Positions 1-10,884 of a DNA stretch of 64,000 nt are shown here, piece after piece (positions within the stretch are counted from its first letter, which is position 1; each line of letters opens with the position of its first letter). A model generated the notes under the pieces. That model did not search any database. It was not told the DNA's origin and saw only the letters and a list, made by a program, of their open reading frames with translations. The DNA is from Dyella telluris (GTDB lineage: Bacteria > Pseudomonadota > Gammaproteobacteria > Xanthomonadales > Rhodanobacteraceae), in assembly GCF_014297575.1 (NCBI RefSeq), contig NZ_CP060412.1, positions 1,798,001 to 1,862,000 of the forward strand, in the 5' to 3' direction. A program made the position numbers and the translations under genes.

Positions 1-25
1 ATCGTCAACATGCGTTTCATGGCGA

Positions 26-223
26 TCATTCCTTGTGAGTGAAACCGTGGCGTAGCAGCAGCCAGCCCCACGCCAGAAGCAGTGCCAGCAGGGCCAGGCC
101 CACCAGCACGGCGAGCGTGCTGGCGGCCGAGATCAGCTCCGGCCCGATGACAGCGACGTACAACACCAGGCAGGACACGTACGGCCACCGCCGTCGTGCC
201 AGCCAGTCGACCAGCGTCTTCAT
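26..223 (-). CDS. small inner-membrane protein, unknown function
   Basis: A 65-residue protein starting MKTLVDWLARRRW. It has two hydrophobic stretches (about residues 15-32 and 35-57) separated by a short polar turn, so it is probably a two-helix inner-membrane protein with a basic amino terminus. The ATG at 223 was chosen because the upstream extension to 283 is polar and hydrophilic and lacks a good ribosome site. I do not recognise a family. Its transcription runs off the left edge, away from the BlaI-type operon, so its partners, if any, lie outside the window. Confidence 0.6.
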   Translation of the reverse strand: MKTLVDWLARRRWPYVSCLVLYVAVIGPELISAASTLAVLVGLALLALLLAWGWLLLRHGFTHKE

Positions 224-526
224 GGTTTTTCCCCGTGAGTGGTCAAGCGTTCGGCAAGTGCCGTATGGACGTCCATTCGGCATCGACCGCCCGCGGCACG
301 ACCCGCGTGCCGTGACTGCGATGCGAAAGGAACGAAAGGGGTGGCTAACCCGTGGGCGGGAGGCGTCGCCGTGCGAGGCGTGACGGGTCAGCGGGACAGT
401 GCGTATAGGCCTTCATATAAGCGCACTCCAGGCGCGCCGTTGGATGAGGACGGGGCGCACTCTACTCCGAATTTTGTGCGTTGCAACAAGTCAGCGCTGA
501 CGCAAATCTGGCCCGATCGGCCTATT
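224..526. other. intergenic region, nothing evident before the BlaI operators
   Basis: Between the small membrane gene and the BlaI operators I see no open frame with coding character, no RNA gene and no convincing terminator. It presumably holds the promoters of the two divergent transcription units. Confidence 0.4.
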
Positions 527-570
527 GACTACAGCTGTAGTCACGGCGTACGTTGACTACAGTTGTAGTC
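527..570. promoter_or_regulatory. two tandem BlaI/MecI-type operators
   Basis: Two almost identical 16-bp palindromes, GACTACAGCTGTAGTC (527-542) and GACTACAGTTGTAGTC (555-570), lie just upstream of the BlaI-like gene. Their starts are 28 bp apart and each is preceded by TT and followed by AC. Both contain the TACA...TGTA core known from BlaI/MecI operators. The TTGACT in each could serve as a -35 element, so a bound repressor would cover the promoter. They very probably autoregulate the downstream blaI-M56 operon. Confidence 0.85.
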
Positions 571-584
571 ACCAGGATCGGGAT

Positions 585-971
585 ATGGGCAAGCCAAGCA
601 TTGGCGACCAGGAGCTGGCGCTCCTGCAGTACCTCGCCGAACACGGCAACGCATCGGTGGGCGAAGTGGCGGCCGGTTTCGGCGAGCCGCGCGGGCTTGC
701 CCGCTCCACCGTGCTGACCATGATGGAGCGGCTGCGCGGCAAGTCGTACCTGCGCCGCAAGCAGGTGGACGGCGTGTATCGCTACAGCCCCGCCACCGGG
801 CCGGCCGAGGTGATGCGCAGCGCGGTCGGCCAGTTCGTGGAAAAGACACTCAGCGGTTCGGTGTCACCCTTCGTGGCGTGGATGTCCGAACGCAGCGAGG
901 TGAGCGACCGCGAACTCGCCGAACTCGAAGCGCTGGTGCAACAGCTGCAGTCGCGACGCAAGGAGAGCTGA
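585..971 (+). CDS. BlaI/MecI/CopY-family transcriptional repressor
   Basis: A 128-residue winged-helix repressor of normal length for the family. The recognition region resembles BlaI (TVLTMMERLRGKSYLRRK, then a basic wing) and the carboxyl end is an acidic/amphipathic dimerisation helix. The ATG at 585 has an AGGATCGGG-like ribosome site; the longer frame from 525 would read through the operators and is rejected. The next gene starts one base after the stop codon. By analogy with BlaI/BlaR1 the repressor should be inactivated through the M56 protein, but the inducing signal here is unknown. Confidence 0.88.
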   Translation: MGKPSIGDQELALLQYLAEHGNASVGEVAAGFGEPRGLARSTVLTMMERLRGKSYLRRKQVDGVYRYSPATGPAEVMRSAVGQFVEKTLSGSVSPFVAWMSERSEVSDRELAELEALVQQLQSRRKES

Positions 972-972
972 C

Positions 973-3051
<2,079 letters not shown>

Positions 3052-3115
3052 GCAGGCGCGGTGACGCGGATCGCCCGCGTCACCGCCATCGAATCACCCG
3101 CATGCAATGACGAAC

Positions 3116-3140
3116 CGTCCCGGCCCGAGCCGGGATGACG
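3116..3140. repeat. short REP-like palindrome
   Basis: An imperfect dyad (GTCCCGGCC...GCCGGGATGAC) in the 138-base gap after the M56 gene. It has the GCCGGGATGAC end shared by the REP-like elements elsewhere in this window (27625, 43388). It may also act as a weak terminator separating the M56 operon from the permease genes. Confidence 0.5.
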
Positions 3141-3189
3141 GGAGCGGCTTGCCTGTGCACACCCGGCAGGACGCGCCACAGGAGACGAC

Positions 3190-4491
3190 ATGATCGGCTA
3201 CTACGCTGCCACCGCCATCAGCAGCCTGCGTCGCAGCAAGACGCTGGCGGCCCTGATGATCCTGGTGATCGGGCTCGGCATTGGCGCGAGCATGACCATG
3301 ATCACCATCTTCCACGTGCTGTCAGAGGATCCGCTGCCCGGGCGCAGCGACCAGCTCTTCGCACCGGTGATCGATCCGCGCCCGCTCGCGCGCGATCGCA
3401 GCGAGCCCGGTGAACCCGACGGCAACTTCACCTGGCCCGATGCCATGAACCTGCTGCACGCCGCGCGCGCCGACCGTCAGGCCGCGATGGCCGGTGGCGC
3501 CGTGCCGGTACGCCCGGCGCAGGGCGGTGGACTGCCGTTCTATGAAACCGGTCATTACGTGACAGCCGATTTCTTCGCCATGTTCAGCGTGCCCTTCGCC
3601 GCGGGGAGTGGCTGGCGCAAAGAAGATGACCAAGCGCATGCGCGCGTCGTGGTGCTCAACAGCGACCTCAGTCGCAAGCTGTTCGGCAGCGAGCCTGCGA
3701 TGGGCCGCACGGTGCGCCTGAAGAACATCGATTTCCGCGTTATCGGCGTGGTCGATCACTGGAACCCGCAGCCGCAGTTCTATGCGCAGATCAATGGTCG
3801 CGTGTACGGCAAGCCCGATCAGTTCTTCCTGCCGCTGCAGACCGCGCAGGATCTGGCCCTGGACTTCAACGGCCGCTTCTCCTGCTGGGACGGCGGCGGC
3901 GATGCCCGCACCAGCGACCATTGCGTGTGGCTGCAGTTCTGGGTGCAGCTGGATACGGCGGCGAAAGCCAACACGTACCGCAGCTATCTGGCCAGCTACT
4001 GGCACGACCAGCAGGCGCACGGCCGCATGCAGCGGCCAGTGCGGGCGGAGCTCTATGGCCTGGTCGACTGGCTCGCGCGCCAGCACGCCATTCCCGATGA
4101 CCTGCGCCTGCAGTTGTCGCTGTCGCTAGGCTTCCTCGCCGTATGCATGCTCAACGTGGTGGGCCTGCTGCTCGCCACCTTCCTGCGTCGCGGCGGCGAG
4201 ATCAGCGTGCGCCGTGCGCTTGGCGCGCGACGCTGGGACATCTTCCTGCAGCTGGGCGTGGAGGCGTCCGTCATCGGACTGGCCGGCGGGTTGCTCGGCC
4301 TGGGCATCGCCTTCGTCGGCTTGTGGAGCGTGCGCCAGCGACCGGATGGCTACGCCCAGCTCGCGCAGATGGACGCCCGCATGCTGCTTGGCACGATCGC
4401 CCTGGCGCTCGTGGCCAGCGTCGTCGCCGGCCTGCTGCCCGCATGGCGCGCCTGCCGCATTCCACCCGCCCTGCAACTGAAGACGCAATAA
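3190..4491 (+). CDS. ABC transporter permease, MacB/FtsX type (first of a tandem pair)
   Basis: A 433-residue permease: an amino-terminal membrane helix (MILVIGLGIGASMTMITIF), a periplasmic MacB-like domain (about 45-290), then three carboxyl-terminal helices ending in the FtsX-type motif VRRALGARRWDI and the tail LLPAWRACRIPPALQLK. This is the four-helix layout of MacB permeases that export peptides or act in envelope stress. The ribosome site is CAGGAGAC. The second permease starts 8 bases downstream. No ATP-binding subunit is encoded nearby, so the pair must borrow one or is incomplete in this neighbourhood. Substrate unknown. Confidence 0.85.
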   Translation: MIGYYAATAISSLRRSKTLAALMILVIGLGIGASMTMITIFHVLSEDPLPGRSDQLFAPVIDPRPLARDRSEPGEPDGNFTWPDAMNLLHAARADRQAAMAGGAVPVRPAQGGGLPFYETGHYVTADFFAMFSVPFAAGSGWRKEDDQAHARVVVLNSDLSRKLFGSEPAMGRTVRLKNIDFRVIGVVDHWNPQPQFYAQINGRVYGKPDQFFLPLQTAQDLALDFNGRFSCWDGGGDARTSDHCVWLQFWVQLDTAAKANTYRSYLASYWHDQQAHGRMQRPVRAELYGLVDWLARQHAIPDDLRLQLSLSLGFLAVCMLNVVGLLLATFLRRGGEISVRRALGARRWDIFLQLGVEASVIGLAGGLLGLGIAFVGLWSVRQRPDGYAQLAQMDARMLLGTIALALVASVVAGLLPAWRACRIPPALQLKTQ

Positions 4492-4499
4492 GGACCGCC

Positions 4500-5711
4500 A
4501 TGTCGCACTCCCCGTTGATCGCCAGCCTGATGCGCCACAAGCTCACCGTCGGCCTGTTGGTGACGCAGGTGGCACTGACCTGCGCCATCGTCTGCAACGT
4601 CGCCTCCATCATTGGCCATCGCCTCGCACAGATGCAGCTGCCCAGTGGCGTGGCGGAGAACGAACTGGTGTTGATCGAGAGCATCAGCGTGGACGAATCC
4701 ACCAACGCGCTCGCCAGGCACGATGTCGACCTGGCCGCACTTCGAAACATCCCTGGTGTGGTGTCGGCGGCGGCCGTGGATTCGGTTCCGTTCAGCGGCA
4801 ACAACTGGAGCAACGGCGTATCGCTGCTGCCCAACGGTCCGGCGCTGACCACGGCCACGGCCTACAGCGGCACACAGGATGAGATGCGCACACTGGGCAT
4901 GCACCTGGTCGCCGGCCGCCCGTTCCTGCCGGAGGAATACATTCCGCTGGATGCAAAGCACGACTGGGCCGGCATCAATCACGTGCCTTCGACCATCATC
5001 ACGCAGTCTCTGGCAGCGAAGCTGTTTCCCGGCGGCAACGCGCTGGGCAACGTGATCTATCCTGGTGATGGCCCCATCCGCATCGTCGGCGTGGTGGATC
5101 ACCTGCTGCGTCCCACGCTGGATGAATCGGAAGCCAGCGGCTACGCCACGCTGTTTCCCATGCTGCCCGACACCGCCAACATCACCTACGTGATGCGCAC
5201 GGCGCCGCGTGAGCGCGAACGCGTGCTCGCCGACGCGCAGCGTGTGCTCGCTCAACTCGACGGCAACCGCGTGCTGCGCAAGCCACAGACGTTCACTCAG
5301 CTACGCGATGACTACTTCCGCCGTGATCGCACCATGATCTCCTTGCTGCTGGCCGCGGCGCTGGGGCTGTTGCTGGTCACCGCAGCCGGCATTACCGGCC
5401 TCGCGAGTTTCTGGGTGCAGCAGAGGCGACGCTCCATCGGCATTCGTCGCGCCGTGGGCGCGACGCGGCGAGACATCCTGCGCTATTTCCAGACGGAGAA
5501 CTTCGTGATCGTCGGCGCTGGCGTGATGCTGGGTGTGGTGCTGGCGTATGGGCTCAATGTGTTCTTGATGGAGCACTACGCGCTGCAACGGCTGCCCTGG
5601 TTTTACGTGCCCGTGGGGGCGGTGGCCTTGTGGATGCTGGGGCAGGGAGCCGTGTTGGGGCCGGCGCTGAGGGCAAGCGGGGTGCCACCGGTGGTGGCGA
5701 CGAGGGGGTGA
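4500..5711 (+). CDS. ABC transporter permease, MacB/FtsX type (second of a tandem pair)
   Basis: A 403-residue permease of the same architecture as its upstream partner: amino-terminal helix (LLVTQVALTCAIVCNVASII), a periplasmic domain, then carboxyl-terminal helices with the FtsX-like motif GIRRAVGATRRDILRYF. The ATG at 4500 lies 8 bases after the stop of the first permease, so the two are translationally linked and probably form a heterodimer (inference). The longer frame from 4143 overlaps the upstream gene and is not credible. A strong hairpin follows the stop at 5765. Confidence 0.85.
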   Translation: MSHSPLIASLMRHKLTVGLLVTQVALTCAIVCNVASIIGHRLAQMQLPSGVAENELVLIESISVDESTNALARHDVDLAALRNIPGVVSAAAVDSVPFSGNNWSNGVSLLPNGPALTTATAYSGTQDEMRTLGMHLVAGRPFLPEEYIPLDAKHDWAGINHVPSTIITQSLAAKLFPGGNALGNVIYPGDGPIRIVGVVDHLLRPTLDESEASGYATLFPMLPDTANITYVMRTAPRERERVLADAQRVLAQLDGNRVLRKPQTFTQLRDDYFRRDRTMISLLLAAALGLLLVTAAGITGLASFWVQQRRRSIGIRRAVGATRRDILRYFQTENFVIVGAGVMLGVVLAYGLNVFLMEHYALQRLPWFYVPVGAVALWMLGQGAVLGPALRASGVPPVVATRG

Positions 5712-5764
5712 GAAGAAAGGTTGCGGAAGCGAGAGGCGGTCAGCACGCCTTGCGGCTTTCCCAC

Positions 5765-5793
5765 GCACCCTCTCCCCGACGGGGAGAGGGTGC
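5765..5793. terminator. hairpin between convergent genes
   Basis: A perfect 13-bp stem (GCACCCTCTCCCC / GGGGAGAGGGTGC) with a 3-base loop, located between the convergent permease and S9 peptidase genes. There is no T tract, so it could be a factor-assisted terminator or a member of the CCCTCTCCCC hairpin family seen at 8377, 23404, 40814 and 61771. Confidence 0.6.
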
Positions 5794-5834
5794 AAAGTGC
5801 CGGGATGGCGCCGAAACAGCGGTGCCCTACCCCA

Positions 5835-8171
5835 TCAATCCTTCGGTGGCTTCATCTCATACTCCCGCGGCGGGACATCGCCCGCGAGATTGCGCACGAA
5901 GTAATCCCACCGCTTGCGCATCATGTAATTGCTGGCCGCACCGTAGCCGTGGCGTGCGTTGGGAATCAGCAGCAGGTCGAAATCCTTGTTCGCCTTGATC
6001 AATGCATCCACCACCAGCAAGGTTTCGTAGGGCGGCACGTTGTCGTCCATGGTGCCGTGCGCCAGCAGCAGGTGGCCCTTGAGGCCGGCGGCATGGTTCT
6101 GGTTGGCCTGGTCGTCGTAGTTGCTCTTGCCGTCCTTGCCGGCCACCAGCAGGCCCTGCCACTTCTCCGCCCAGTCGTCTTCGTAGTTGCGGTTGTCGTG
6201 GTTGCCGCTTTCGGCAATGCCCACCTTGAACAGATCGGCGTCACGGAACATCGCGGTCACGGTGGCGTTGCCGCCGCCGGAATGACCCCAGATGCCGACG
6301 CGATCCATGTCGATCCACGAATAACGCTTGCCCAGTTCCTTCAGGCCGATGACCTGGTCCGGCAACGTGTTGTCGCCGATGTTGGCGAAGTACGCGTCAT
6401 GGAAGGCCTTGGAGCGCCATGGCGTGCCCATGCCGTCGATGGCCACCACGATGAAGCCCAGTTCGGCCAGCGCCTGATGGTCCACGCGTGCCGGGGCAAA
6501 ACTGCGCGATCCCACCGAGCCGGTCTGCGGGCCGGGGTAGATGTAGTCGATAACCGGGTACTTCTTCGACGGGTCGAAATGCGTCGGCTTGAACATCAGG
6601 CCGTACAGGTCGGTCTTGCCGTCGCGTCCCTTCACCGTGAACGGCTCGGGGGCTTTCCAGCCGGTGGCAAGCAGGCGCGAGATATCGGCCTTCGCGATGG
6701 TGCTCACCACGTGACCGTCCTGCATGCTGCGCAGCACGGTGACCGACGGCGTGGTCGGCGTGGACCAGGCATCGGCAAACAGACGTCCATCCGGCGATAG
6801 GGTCACCGTATGGTCGGCCGGCTCCGGCGCCAGCAACGTCGGTGCGCCGCCATCCAGGCTCACCTTGTAGAACTGCTGGTAGTACGGATCCACGCCGTGC
6901 TCGCGACCCACGCCGCGGAACCACAGCGTGCGCGAGGTTGCATCCACCTTGAGCACTTCGGTGACATTGCCTTCGCCGGTGGTGATGGCGTGCTTGAGCT
7001 TGCCGCTGTCCAGGTCGTACAGGTACAGGTTGCCCCAGTTGTTGCGCTCGCTGAACCACACCACTTCATGGCTGGCCGGCAGGTACTGCCAGTTCACCTT
7101 GCCGTTGCCGCTTTCGTAATAGGTCGGCACGCTTTCGTCGAATACCGTGCGCACCTCGCCGGTATGGATGTCCGCCACGCGGAACCATGCCTGCTTGTGA
7201 TCGCGCGACGACGACACGAAGGCCAGCGAGCTCGCATCCGGCGCCCACTGCACGTCATCCCAGCCACCGTCGCGGCCGCAGCTCACGTCGTCGCACAGGG
7301 TGGAGCGGTGCTGGTCCGGCTCCATCTTCAGGCGCAACACCTTGCGGGCGTCCACGTCGACGATGACGCGTTCAATCATCGTCACGTCCTTGTCGCCGAC
7401 CAGCGGATACTTCCACTTCTCCACCTTCGGATGCCCGACGTTGGTGCCGACCAGCACCATGTCACCGGTCTTGCGCTGGTCCTGCTGGAACGTGGCGATG
7501 CGCTTCGAATCCGGCGACCACACCAGGATGGCCTTGTTGGTGTGCTTCCAGCCTGCGTTGTCGGTGGCGTAGCCGTAATTCTCCACGCCATCAAGAGTGA
7601 GCTGAGTCTCCTTGCCGGTGGCGACATCGCGCACCCACAGGTTCCAGTCGCGCACGAAGGCCTCGCTGCGCTTGTCCGGCGAAAGCACCACCGGCTCCTT
7701 GCCGACGCCATCCGCATTCTCGTCGCGGCCGGCGGTGCAGGCAGCCTTGCCCTTGGTGTCGCACAGGTAATGCTTGCCCTTCAGGCTGACATCGAGGCGG
7801 CCATCGGCCGCGGTCGTGAAGGTAGTGATACCCAGCTTGGTCGCGCTGACCGGCTTGTCCAGCGCCTTGCTGAGCGCGGCAGCGAGCTTCGCGTGGTCAA
7901 ACGCCGGCTCGGCCTTGCCCGTCGCGGTATCGAAACGCAGGTAGTGATCACCGGTGGCGTCGTGGTCGCGATACCAGAAGTGCGTGTCGTCCTGCCAGGT
8001 CACGGTCTGCACCGCGTGATCCACCAGCGGCGTCACGTTGTAACCCACGTAGCGCTCTGCCCGCGCGTAATCATCGTTGGTCAGGGTACGCCCCTGCGCC
8101 GCCGCACCCATCGAAAGCGCGCCAAGCGCCAACGCGCCAGCCAGGCGCGCGCTGCGTGTGTTCAAGGTCAT
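5835..8171 (-). CDS. dipeptidyl-peptidase IV-like serine peptidase (S9B), exported
   Basis: A 778-residue protein with a clear signal peptide (first ~26 residues, ending AAAQG), a long beta-propeller region (about 60-500) and an S9 alpha/beta-hydrolase domain at the end. The catalytic triad is visible: Ser631 in GIWGHSGGG, Asp at 709/710 in HGTMDDNV, and His741 in NARHGYG; the spacing equals that of DPP-IV. It should act in the periplasm or outside, removing dipeptides from peptides with Pro or Ala in position two. The ribosome site is GGGGAG. It is a single-gene unit. Confidence 0.92.
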   Translation of the reverse strand: MTLNTRSARLAGALALGALSMGAAAQGRTLTNDDYARAERYVGYNVTPLVDHAVQTVTWQDDTHFWYRDHDATGDHYLRFDTATGKAEPAFDHAKLAAALSKALDKPVSATKLGITTFTTAADGRLDVSLKGKHYLCDTKGKAACTAGRDENADGVGKEPVVLSPDKRSEAFVRDWNLWVRDVATGKETQLTLDGVENYGYATDNAGWKHTNKAILVWSPDSKRIATFQQDQRKTGDMVLVGTNVGHPKVEKWKYPLVGDKDVTMIERVIVDVDARKVLRLKMEPDQHRSTLCDDVSCGRDGGWDDVQWAPDASSLAFVSSSRDHKQAWFRVADIHTGEVRTVFDESVPTYYESGNGKVNWQYLPASHEVVWFSERNNWGNLYLYDLDSGKLKHAITTGEGNVTEVLKVDATSRTLWFRGVGREHGVDPYYQQFYKVSLDGGAPTLLAPEPADHTVTLSPDGRLFADAWSTPTTPSVTVLRSMQDGHVVSTIAKADISRLLATGWKAPEPFTVKGRDGKTDLYGLMFKPTHFDPSKKYPVIDYIYPGPQTGSVGSRSFAPARVDHQALAELGFIVVAIDGMGTPWRSKAFHDAYFANIGDNTLPDQVIGLKELGKRYSWIDMDRVGIWGHSGGGNATVTAMFRDADLFKVGIAESGNHDNRNYEDDWAEKWQGLLVAGKDGKSNYDDQANQNHAAGLKGHLLLAHGTMDDNVPPYETLLVVDALIKANKDFDLLLIPNARHGYGAASNYMMRKRWDYFVRNLAGDVPPREYEMKPPKD

Positions 8172-8376
8172 GCCTACTCCCCAGTCAATCGCGGTGTTGC
8201 GGCGCGCACGAGTTCCGGCGCCGAATCTTTCATCCTAGTGTCATACGGGATGGGGGACCCCTGCCATTGGTACTGAGGGGAAGGCGTGGTGCGTCGGTCC
8301 GGGGGGTTCTCAGGCAAGTCTGGGGTGGTGAATGAGCAATAGCGGGTGGTGAGGCAAGATTGACCCCTCACCCCGG
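8172..8376. other. promoter region of the S9 peptidase gene, nothing else evident
   Basis: The first ~200 bases upstream of the peptidase gene contain no open frame of coding quality. A promoter for the minus-strand peptidase gene must lie here, but I cannot point to convincing -35 and -10 boxes. Confidence 0.35.
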
Positions 8377-8755
8377 CCCTCTCCCCGGAGGGGAGAGGGA
8401 GAAGTGGTGTGCATCGCACATCCATCTGATCGCAATGAAGGAGCGCAGCGACGTTCCGCTTTAAGTCCTCAGCGCATCGGCGCGTTGCGAAGCGCTTCGA
8501 GGTACCCGCTTGGTAGAGGCGGAGGTCGCCACGCAGCAACGTTCCTCAGCCGTTCGGGCTTCTCCCGAGGGAATGCTGCCAGCCTTTAAGGCCATTTCTT
8601 TGGGTTACTTTTCTTTGGGCCAGCAAAGAAAAGTGACTCGGCCTCCGGCAGGAGGTCGAAACGCCCCCGCTGCGTAAGCGGCAAGCTGGCGGAATCACCG
8701 CATACCGAAGGCCAGAGCCAAGGCACTGGATCCCAGCTTCCGCTGGGATGACGGT
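8377..8755 (+). repeat. composite multi-hairpin intergenic repeat, copy A
   Basis: This copy begins with the hairpin CCCTCTCCCC-GGA-GGGGAGAGGG (8377-8399), continues through a conserved core (about 8450-8600), a 32-base hairpin (8605-8636, arms TTACTTTTCTTTG / CAAAGAAAAGTGA), a small hairpin CCTCC-GGCA-GGAGG, a hairpin around CCGCTGCGTAAGCGG, and ends with a REP-like palindrome near 8730-8755. The same order occurs at 23.4 kb and, inverted, at 40.4 kb. This copy lacks the flanking GTAGGAGCGCAC pair. Open frames across it are not genes. Confidence 0.88.
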
Positions 8756-8895
8756 CAAAAGAATGAAGCGTCGGGGCAATAGCCGATCACTGTCGAGACT
8801 GGATCCCGGCCCTTGCCTCTTTTACGAAGTGCGCAGGGATGACGAGATCGAAGCGGCAAGGCGAACACACGCATCCAACCCAGGCGAAGCTCGAC

Positions 8896-9228
8896 CTAAG
8901 CAAACTTCAACAACCCCACCCCCAGCATGATCAACCCCAACCCCACCCAGCCCGAAACCCGCAACCGCTCCCCGAACAACGTCATCCCCAACACCGTCGT
9001 CGCCACCAGCCCCACCCCGCCCCAGATACCGTAGGCCACGGAAAGCTGTATGCCGCGAATGGCGTAACTCAGCGCCGTGAATGCCGCCAGCGCGCACACA
9101 ATCGCCGCCACCGCCGGACGCTTGTAGGCGAACCCGTGGGACTGCTTCATCAGCACGTTCGCGCCGATCTCCAGCACGATGGCGATGGAGAGATAGAGCA
9201 GGTGGATCGGCTCGAAATCAGGAAGCAC
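8896..9228 (-). CDS. mdtI: small multidrug resistance transporter, MdtI-type spermidine exporter subunit
   Basis: A 110-residue four-helix SMR protein. It aligns closely from memory with E. coli MdtI (AIVLEI.ANV near the start, GI.LSVAY..WGG in the middle, GW.GL at the end). The essential membrane Glu is E20. Its start overlaps the end of the mdtJ-like gene by 11 bases, so the two are co-translated and probably form the heterodimer that exports spermidine in E. coli. Substrate here is inferred from the family. Confidence 0.85.
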   Translation of the reverse strand: MLPDFEPIHLLYLSIAIVLEIGANVLMKQSHGFAYKRPAVAAIVCALAAFTALSYAIRGIQLSVAYGIWGGVGLVATTVLGMTLFGERLRVSGWVGLGLIMLGVGLLKFA

Positions 9229-9571
9229 GGCCGTCCTCCTTCGGTGCCTCGTCAGTGCCGCGCTCCAGCAACACGATGCCCGCGATGATCAGCGCGATGG
9301 CCACCAGCTTCACCGGCGACAGCACTTCGGCGAACAACCACGCGCTGCATACGGTGATCAGCACCAGGCCCAGGCTCTCCCATGCACCATAGGCCACCGC
9401 CAGCGGAATGCGCTTCACCGCCAGCGCAAGGCTGGTGTACGACAGCACCAGCATCACGTACATCACCGCCAGGCCCTGCGCGTGCGAGCCGTGGTGCGTG
9501 CCGTACTTCATCGCCAATGTGCCGGCCACTTCGGTGACAATAGCGACCGCCATGAATAACCAGTAGCGCAT
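9218..9571 (-). CDS. mdtJ: small multidrug resistance transporter, MdtJ-type spermidine exporter subunit
   Basis: A 117-residue four-helix SMR protein, starting MRYWLFMAVAIVTEVAGTL, with the conserved membrane Glu (E14) and the LAVAYGAWE motif matching E. coli MdtJ. The ATG at 9571 has a perfect AAGGAG site, so the much longer frame reaching 10057 is an artefact over the thioesterase gene. First gene of the mdtJI pair; no regulator is adjacent. Confidence 0.85.
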   Translation of the reverse strand: MRYWLFMAVAIVTEVAGTLAMKYGTHHGSHAQGLAVMYVMLVLSYTSLALAVKRIPLAVAYGAWESLGLVLITVCSAWLFAEVLSPVKLVAIALIIAGIVLLERGTDEAPKEDGRAS

Positions 9572-9631
9572 GTGGGTCTCCTTGCCCCGCGATTGCGACG
9601 CCATCCTACCCTCGCCCTCCCCGGTACCGCC

Positions 9632-10048
9632 ATGAATCCACCCAATCCCGCCCCTGTCGCCACCTCGTTGCCGGAAGCACGCCTGCTCGAGATGGTGTTT
9701 CCCGACCACACCAATCACCTCGGTACGCTGTTCGGTGGCCAGGCGCTGGCCTGGATGGACAAGGCGGCCTTCATCGTGGCCTCGCGCCATGCCCGTCGCA
9801 CGGTGGTCACCGCGCGCTCGGAGGAAGTGAATTTCCGCGTGCCCGTGCGCAAGGGCCAGCTGGCCGAACTGGTCGCGCGCATCGTGCACGTGGGCCACAG
9901 CTCGATGACGGTGGAAGTGGAACTGACCGCCGAAGATCCGCTGACCGGCGATCGCCGCGTGTGCACCACCGGCCGTTTCGTGATGGTCGCGCTCGATTCC
10001 AACGGCACGCCCGCCACGGTGCCGGCGCTGCCCACCGTCATCGGCTAA
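9632..10048 (+). CDS. acyl-CoA thioesterase, YciA/hotdog family
   Basis: A 138-residue single hotdog-fold protein. The family signature of acyl-CoA hydrolases, HTNHLGTLFGGQALAWMD, is present near residue 31-48, including the catalytic Asp. It hydrolyses acyl-CoA to free acid and CoA in the cytosol. The ATG at 9632 was chosen over the frame start at 9572 because the homologous region begins shortly after it. The glutathione transferase gene follows 62 bases downstream on the same strand. Confidence 0.87.
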   Translation: MNPPNPAPVATSLPEARLLEMVFPDHTNHLGTLFGGQALAWMDKAAFIVASRHARRTVVTARSEEVNFRVPVRKGQLAELVARIVHVGHSSMTVEVELTAEDPLTGDRRVCTTGRFVMVALDSNGTPATVPALPTVIG

Positions 10049-10110
10049 GGTGGTCATCCGCTGCGGCGCACCCAGGCGTCGCAGCGATTCTCCGGCCAGA
10101 GGGTTACGCC

Positions 10111-10863
10111 ATGTCGCCTCGTTTCACCATCGTCGGCAATTACATCTCGCCCTATGTACGCAAGGTGCTGGCGTGCATGGAACTGAAAGGGCTGGCGTAC
10201 GACATCGACCCGATCACGCCCTTCGTCGGCGACGACCGCTTCAGCGAGCTGAGCCCGCTGCGACGTATTCCGGTGCTGATCGAAGGCGAGCTGGTGCTCA
10301 ACGACTCATCGGTGATCTGCCAGTACCTGGAAGATCGCTTTCCCGCGCCGTCGCTCTATCCCGCCGACGTCGCGCAACGCGCGAAGGCACGCTGGCTGGA
10401 GGAATACTGCGATACCCACCTGGCAAACGTGCTGGTGTGGAAGCTGTTCTACCAGAAGGCCATCCTGCGCCGCGTGTTCCACGAGGAGACCGACGAGGCC
10501 GTGGTGGAGCGCGCGCGCAACGTGGAAATTCCCGCCGCCATCGATTACCTGGAAAGCCAGTTGCCCGCTGAGGGTTTCGCGTTCGGCGAGCTTTCCATCG
10601 CGGACATCAGCATCGCCTCGTACTTCCGCACGGCATCCTTCGTGCGCTACACCATCGATGCCGAACGCTGGCCGCGTACGGCGCAGCTGGTGGACCGCAC
10701 GCAATCGCTGCCGGTGTTCCAGCAACTGGGCCATTGGGAAGAAACGGCGCTGCGCCTGCCGGTTACCGAGCAGCGCGCCGCGCTGCAGGCCGCCGGGGCA
10801 CCGCTGACCTCATGGACCATGGGTTCACACACGCCGCGCAAAGGCCTCGCGCGCATGGAGTAG
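10111..10863 (+). CDS. glutathione S-transferase family protein
   Basis: A 250-residue protein with a thioredoxin-like amino-terminal domain (IVGNYISPYVRKV; S13 is the likely glutathione-activating residue, followed by the cis-Pro in RIPVL and the glutathione-binding NDSSVICQYLE) and an all-helical carboxyl-terminal domain. Its role is probably detoxification by conjugation; the substrate cannot be read from sequence. The ATG at 10111 has an AGAGGG ribosome site. Slightly longer at the end than typical 200-230 residue members. Confidence 0.85.
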   Translation: MSPRFTIVGNYISPYVRKVLACMELKGLAYDIDPITPFVGDDRFSELSPLRRIPVLIEGELVLNDSSVICQYLEDRFPAPSLYPADVAQRAKARWLEEYCDTHLANVLVWKLFYQKAILRRVFHEETDEAVVERARNVEIPAAIDYLESQLPAEGFAFGELSIADISIASYFRTASFVRYTIDAERWPRTAQLVDRTQSLPVFQQLGHWEETALRLPVTEQRAALQAAGAPLTSWTMGSHTPRKGLARME

Positions 10864-10884
10864 GCGCTCGCGGAGGGTGTCGCC

